DNA from: an uncultured Spirochaetaceae bacterium
GTDB lineage: Bacteria; Spirochaetota; Spirochaetia; Treponematales; Treponemataceae
Direction of reading: 5' to 3'
Assembly (NCBI GenBank): GCA_902797925.1
Contig: CADBUT010000271.1
Span: 1-8,203, forward strand
DNA: 8,203 bases
The position numbers and the translations under genes are program-made. Below the pieces are notes generated by a model, which saw nothing but the letters and a program-made list of their open reading frames with translations, had not been told where the DNA came from and searched no databases. Below are positions 5,834 through 8,203 of this stretch, one piece after another (the stretch's first letter is position 1; every line of letters starts with the position of its first letter).

Positions 5834-5924
5834 GAAGTATCATTATCTACTTTGAGAAGTGTCATTATCGGGCTTGACCCGATAATCTTTTACGAGATTG
5901 CCCGGTCGAGCCGGGCAATGACAC
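5834..5924. repeat. REP-like palindromic repeat, family 1: inverted pair plus an outer half-unit
   Basis: Unit B (5859-5888) pairs ATTATCGGG (5864-5872) with CCCGATAAT (5878-5886) around CTTGA, a perfect 9-bp stem. Unit C (5895-5924) is inverted: ATTGCCCGG (5897-5905) pairs perfectly with CCGGGCAAT (5911-5919). The two 30-bp units lie tail to tail, six bases apart, with outer ends GTGTCATT and AATGACAC, also mutually complementary. Just upstream, GAAGTATCATTATC (5834-5847) repeats GAAGTGTCATTATC (5856-5869) at a 22-bp step: a left-half unit with no right arm. This is the same family as 206-279. Confidence 0.85.
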
Positions 5925-6023
5925 AAAAATATCGTCATTATTCCTAAAAGCATAATTTATTGGTTTATAAGTATTTATTGTATTATTTATCCGTTAAGTT
6001 TTACAATATTACGCATTTTGTCA

Positions 6024-6052
6024 TTTACTTTTTACACTTACTACGTTAAAAT
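6024..6052 (+). promoter_or_regulatory. Candidate vegetative promoter for cheR-cheB
   Basis: TTTACT (6024-6029, four of six consensus bases) lies 17 bp upstream of TAAAAT (6047-6052, five of six). The predicted start near 6059 gives a leader of about 85 nt before cheR. A second possibility is TACAAT at 6002-6007 with TTGTAT at 5978-5983. In AT-rich DNA such matches arise easily, so this is only a candidate. Confidence 0.3.
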
Positions 6053-6144
6053 AAATTTTAACCGGTAAGCGAGTTGTTTAAAACTTCTACTGCGGAATCT
6101 GTGCTGTTCAAATAAGTTTTGAATAGTTTTTAAAGAGGAAAGGC

Positions 6145-6960
6145 ATGGCTGACTTATTGTCTGACGAAGAATTTGATTTATTCAGAAATGTTATTTATAA
6201 AGAATGTGGAATTTCTTTTTCAGATACAAACCGTTCTATATTAGACAGCAGACTTCATGAGCGGTTGCGTGATACAGGTGTTCCAACTGTCAAAGATTAT
6301 TACAACAAGATAATCTCAGACGGCGAAGAAATGAAAATAATGCTTGATTCAATAACAACAAATCTGACAAGATTTTTTAGAAATCAGGCACATTTTGATA
6401 CACTGACTAATTACGTTATTCCGGAACTTGTAAATTATAAAAAGAGCCGTGGTGAAACTACAATCAACGTCTGGAGTGCAGGCTGTTCAACAGGCGAAGA
6501 GCCTTATTCAATTGCAATGCTCTTAAAAGACATACTGCCTGCACCTTTCACATTCAAGATTATTGCATCTGATCTTTCGTTAAAGTCTCTTATGGTTGGT
6601 CAGGCTGGTTTTTATCCAGAATCTAGAATTGTCGGCATTCCTGACAATTATTTGAAACGCTTCTTTGACAAGGTAGAAGGCGGTTACCAGGCAAAAAAAG
6701 AGCTTATGTCTACAATCCGTTTTGACTATCATAATTTGAAGAATGATTCAGGTTTGCGTAATCTCGACATTGTTTTCTGCCGAAATGTACTTATATACTT
6801 TGATGAGGCTGCACAGCTCGCAGTTGTAAACCGCTTCTGGGATGCTCTGTCACCTAAGTCATTTTTGTTTATTGGTCATTCGGAATCTCTTTTTGGAATG
6901 AACACAAAATTTCAGTTTTTGAAAACAGATTGGGCTTGTATTTATCAGAAAAATATATAG
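6145..6960 (+). CDS. cheR: CheR, chemoreceptor glutamate methyltransferase
   Basis: The 271-residue protein has the small helical CheR N-terminal domain (about 5-75, with SRLHERLRDTG typical of the receptor-contact helices). TTNLTRFFRN (71-80) follows, then the SAM-dependent methyltransferase domain: WSAGCSTGEEPYS (110-122) is the SAM-binding loop, ASDLS (141-145) carries the acidic residue for the ribose, FCRNVLIYF (211-219) is the active-site strand, and GHSES (244-248) is near the end. It uses S-adenosylmethionine to methylate glutamates on methyl-accepting chemotaxis proteins, tuning adaptation. The length is normal, with no TPR extension, so this is the plain receptor methylase. GAGGAAAGG at 6135-6143 is a strong ribosome site. 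cheB follows after 30 bases, probably in one transcript. Confidence 0.97.
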   Translation: MADLLSDEEFDLFRNVIYKECGISFSDTNRSILDSRLHERLRDTGVPTVKDYYNKIISDGEEMKIMLDSITTNLTRFFRNQAHFDTLTNYVIPELVNYKKSRGETTINVWSAGCSTGEEPYSIAMLLKDILPAPFTFKIIASDLSLKSLMVGQAGFYPESRIVGIPDNYLKRFFDKVEGGYQAKKELMSTIRFDYHNLKNDSGLRNLDIVFCRNVLIYFDEAAQLAVVNRFWDALSPKSFLFIGHSESLFGMNTKFQFLKTDWACIYQKNI

Positions 6961-6990
6961 TAGAAGAATAAAAAGTAGGGAAATACGGCT

Positions 6991-8196
6991 ATGGATACTA
7001 TTTCTGTATTGATTGTAGATGATTCTGCACTTATGCGCAATTTGGTTGGGCGCATTATTGAGCGTACTCCTGGTTTAAGAATTGCAGATAAAGCAATGAA
7101 CGGTGAGTTTGCGCTGGCAAAAATTCCGTTGTGCAATCCAGATGTTATCGTTCTTGATATTGAAATGCCTGTAATGAACGGCATTGAATTCTTAAAAGAA
7201 CGCCGTCGCCGCGGTATTGATATTCCTGTTATAATGCTTTCAAGCATTGCCAAAGAAGGTTCAAGAGTTACAATGGAATGTCTTGAACTTGGTGCGGCAG
7301 ACTTTGTAACAAAGCCGTCGGGTTCTGATTCTCCTGATATTGTTTCTGTAGCCGAGCGCCTGACAGAGCTGCTTATCGGTTATGGTACTAAATATGCTTC
7401 TAAAAAGCTTAAGCGCCCTGTATTTATTCCTGAACCTGCTTTTATAACTGAACAGTCAAAGTCTTCTTCGCTGCTTTCACGTGCTTCTTCTGCCTTGAAC
7501 GAGTCTACTCAAAAGCAGCCTTCAGATTCATCTGCTGCACCCCGCGCAGTGCCGTCTTTCGGTCTTTCTGCAAAAAAAGAAACCGGCGGGCCTGTTGTTC
7601 CTATTAGAGAAGGCGGAAAAATTGAGATAATCGCAATCGGTATTTCTACAGGCGGGCCTAATGCGCTCCGTGAAGTGTTCAAAGACATTGATCCGAATCT
7701 TGAGCAGCCGATTCTTGTTGTTCAGCACATGCCGGCCGGTTTTACTGAAGAGTTTGCGAACAGCCTTAACAATATCTGCCCGCTTGAAGTAAAAGAAGCC
7801 AAAGAGGGTGATGTTGTAAAGAAAGGCAGAATCCTTATTGCTCCTGGTAACAAGCATATTCTTGTTGAACGCCGTCCGCTGGCAACAGTTGTGCATTTGA
7901 GCGATGCAGAGCAGAGAAACGGTCACAGACCTTCTGCTGACGTGCTGTTTGAGTCTGTTGCCCAGCAGTATCAGAACAGGGCGCTCGGCGTAATCATGAC
8001 AGGCATGGGCCGCGACGGGGCTGCCCAGATAACAGAAATGCGCCGTCAGGGTTCATACACTTTGGGGCAGGACGAAGAATCAAGCATTGTCTACGGTATG
8101 CCTAAAGTTGCTTTTGAAATGGGTGGAATCCAGAAACAGGTTGCGCTCAAAGATATGGCAAATGAAATAAACAAAGTTGCCAGAGAACATGCGTAA
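6991..8196 (+). CDS. cheB: CheB, chemotaxis response regulator and protein-glutamate methylesterase/deamidase
   Basis: Residues 1-125 form a receiver domain: acidic pair D10-D11, phosphoacceptor D56 (VIVLDIEMP), S84-S85 and K108 (TKPS). Residues 210-395 form the CheB methylesterase: catalytic S219 in GISTGG, H246 in QHMPAGF and D342 in GMGRDGA. The His-Asp spacing of 96 is as in the enteric enzyme. The phosphorylated protein removes methyl groups from receptor glutamates and can deamidate glutamines, opposing CheR. The linker (about 135-209) is long and rich in Ser, Ala and Lys, which explains the length of 401 residues against about 350 in enterics. AGGGA at 6977-6981 lies nine bases before the ATG. 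All catalytic residues are present. It is immediately downstream of cheR. Confidence 0.98.
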   Translation: MDTISVLIVDDSALMRNLVGRIIERTPGLRIADKAMNGEFALAKIPLCNPDVIVLDIEMPVMNGIEFLKERRRRGIDIPVIMLSSIAKEGSRVTMECLELGAADFVTKPSGSDSPDIVSVAERLTELLIGYGTKYASKKLKRPVFIPEPAFITEQSKSSSLLSRASSALNESTQKQPSDSSAAPRAVPSFGLSAKKETGGPVVPIREGGKIEIIAIGISTGGPNALREVFKDIDPNLEQPILVVQHMPAGFTEEFANSLNNICPLEVKEAKEGDVVKKGRILIAPGNKHILVERRPLATVVHLSDAEQRNGHRPSADVLFESVAQQYQNRALGVIMTGMGRDGAAQITEMRRQGSYTLGQDEESSIVYGMPKVAFEMGGIQKQVALKDMANEINKVAREHA

Positions 8197-8203
8197 GCTG
8201 TTC
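8189..8203 (+). CDS. Possible start of the next gene, cut by the window end
   Basis: An ATG at 8189-8191 begins an open frame reading MRKLF up to the window edge and overlaps the end of cheB by eight bases. Such overlap is common for coupled genes. Only five codons are visible and the ribosome site is poor (AGAGAA just upstream), so identity is unknown and the call is tentative. Confidence 0.25.

Larger units (their letters stand above)
5828..6144 (+). other. 317-bp intergenic region between DUF1846 gene and cheR
   Basis: The first third holds the family 1 palindromic pair (5834-5924). The remainder, 5925-6144, is strongly AT-rich and has no credible reading frame. It contains promoter-like hexamers and ends in the cheR ribosome site GAGGAAAGG (6135-6143). 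The first hairpin (5864-5886) is followed by only four T residues, so it would be at best a weak terminator for the DUF1846 gene. Confidence 0.6.

Noticed and set aside
5864..5886. Intrinsic terminator for the DUF1846 gene
   Set aside because: The stem is good but only four T residues follow and then mixed bases; the same hairpin form occurs elsewhere as a repeat without a T-run.
6061..6068. Flagellar sigma-28 type -10 element ACCGGTAA upstream of cheR (six of eight to GCCGATAA)
   Set aside because: The only TAAA elements upstream lie 10 or 5 bp away instead of about 15, so the spacing does not fit. TCCGTTAA at 5990-5997 fails for the same reason.

Overview
The window looks like chromosomal DNA of a spirochaete, most likely a Treponema (host-associated, not the pallidum type). 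This is inferred from gene content. There is an unlinked cheR-cheB pair, an lptC-lptA-lptB cluster in which LptC appears to be a lipoprotein, a DUF1846 protein, and tandem outer-membrane beta-barrel paralogues ending in Phe. Base composition is moderately AT-rich. No sequence search could be run, so the genus is a judgement.

Layout. Positions 1-135 are the last 44 codons of an outer-membrane barrel gene, closed by a strong intrinsic terminator (165-196). A second, complete paralogue lies at 320-1684. Between them (206-279) is a short-palindrome repeat preceded by stacked half-copies of itself. Downstream, 1708-1814 holds a second palindromic repeat family. Next come a damaged hicA toxin gene (1854-2041) and an intact, overlapping hicB antitoxin gene (2038-2247). 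On the minus strand, lptC (4209-3649), lptA (3631-3014) and lptB (3012-2254) form a tight operon that converges on hicB. A 142-bp divergent intergenic region separates lptC from a plus-strand DUF1846 gene (4352-5827). The 317-bp gap that follows carries two inverted copies of the first repeat family and an AT-rich promoter-like stretch. It leads into cheR (6145-6960) and cheB (6991-8196). A further gene may begin at 8189.

How the genes work together. LptC, LptA and LptB are the periplasmic bridge and ATPase of a lipid export machine that moves glycolipid to the outer membrane, where the barrel proteins reside. CheR and CheB add and remove methyl groups on chemoreceptors and so set chemotactic adaptation. 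The hicAB remnant and the palindromic repeats are the accessory, unstable part of the window.

No entirely new multi-gene system is visible. The most unusual signals are the REP-like palindromes, whose left halves are repeatedly stacked outside full units in two different repeat families, and the hicB gene whose toxin partner has lost its proper 5' end. Most of the rest is conserved housekeeping and motility content.
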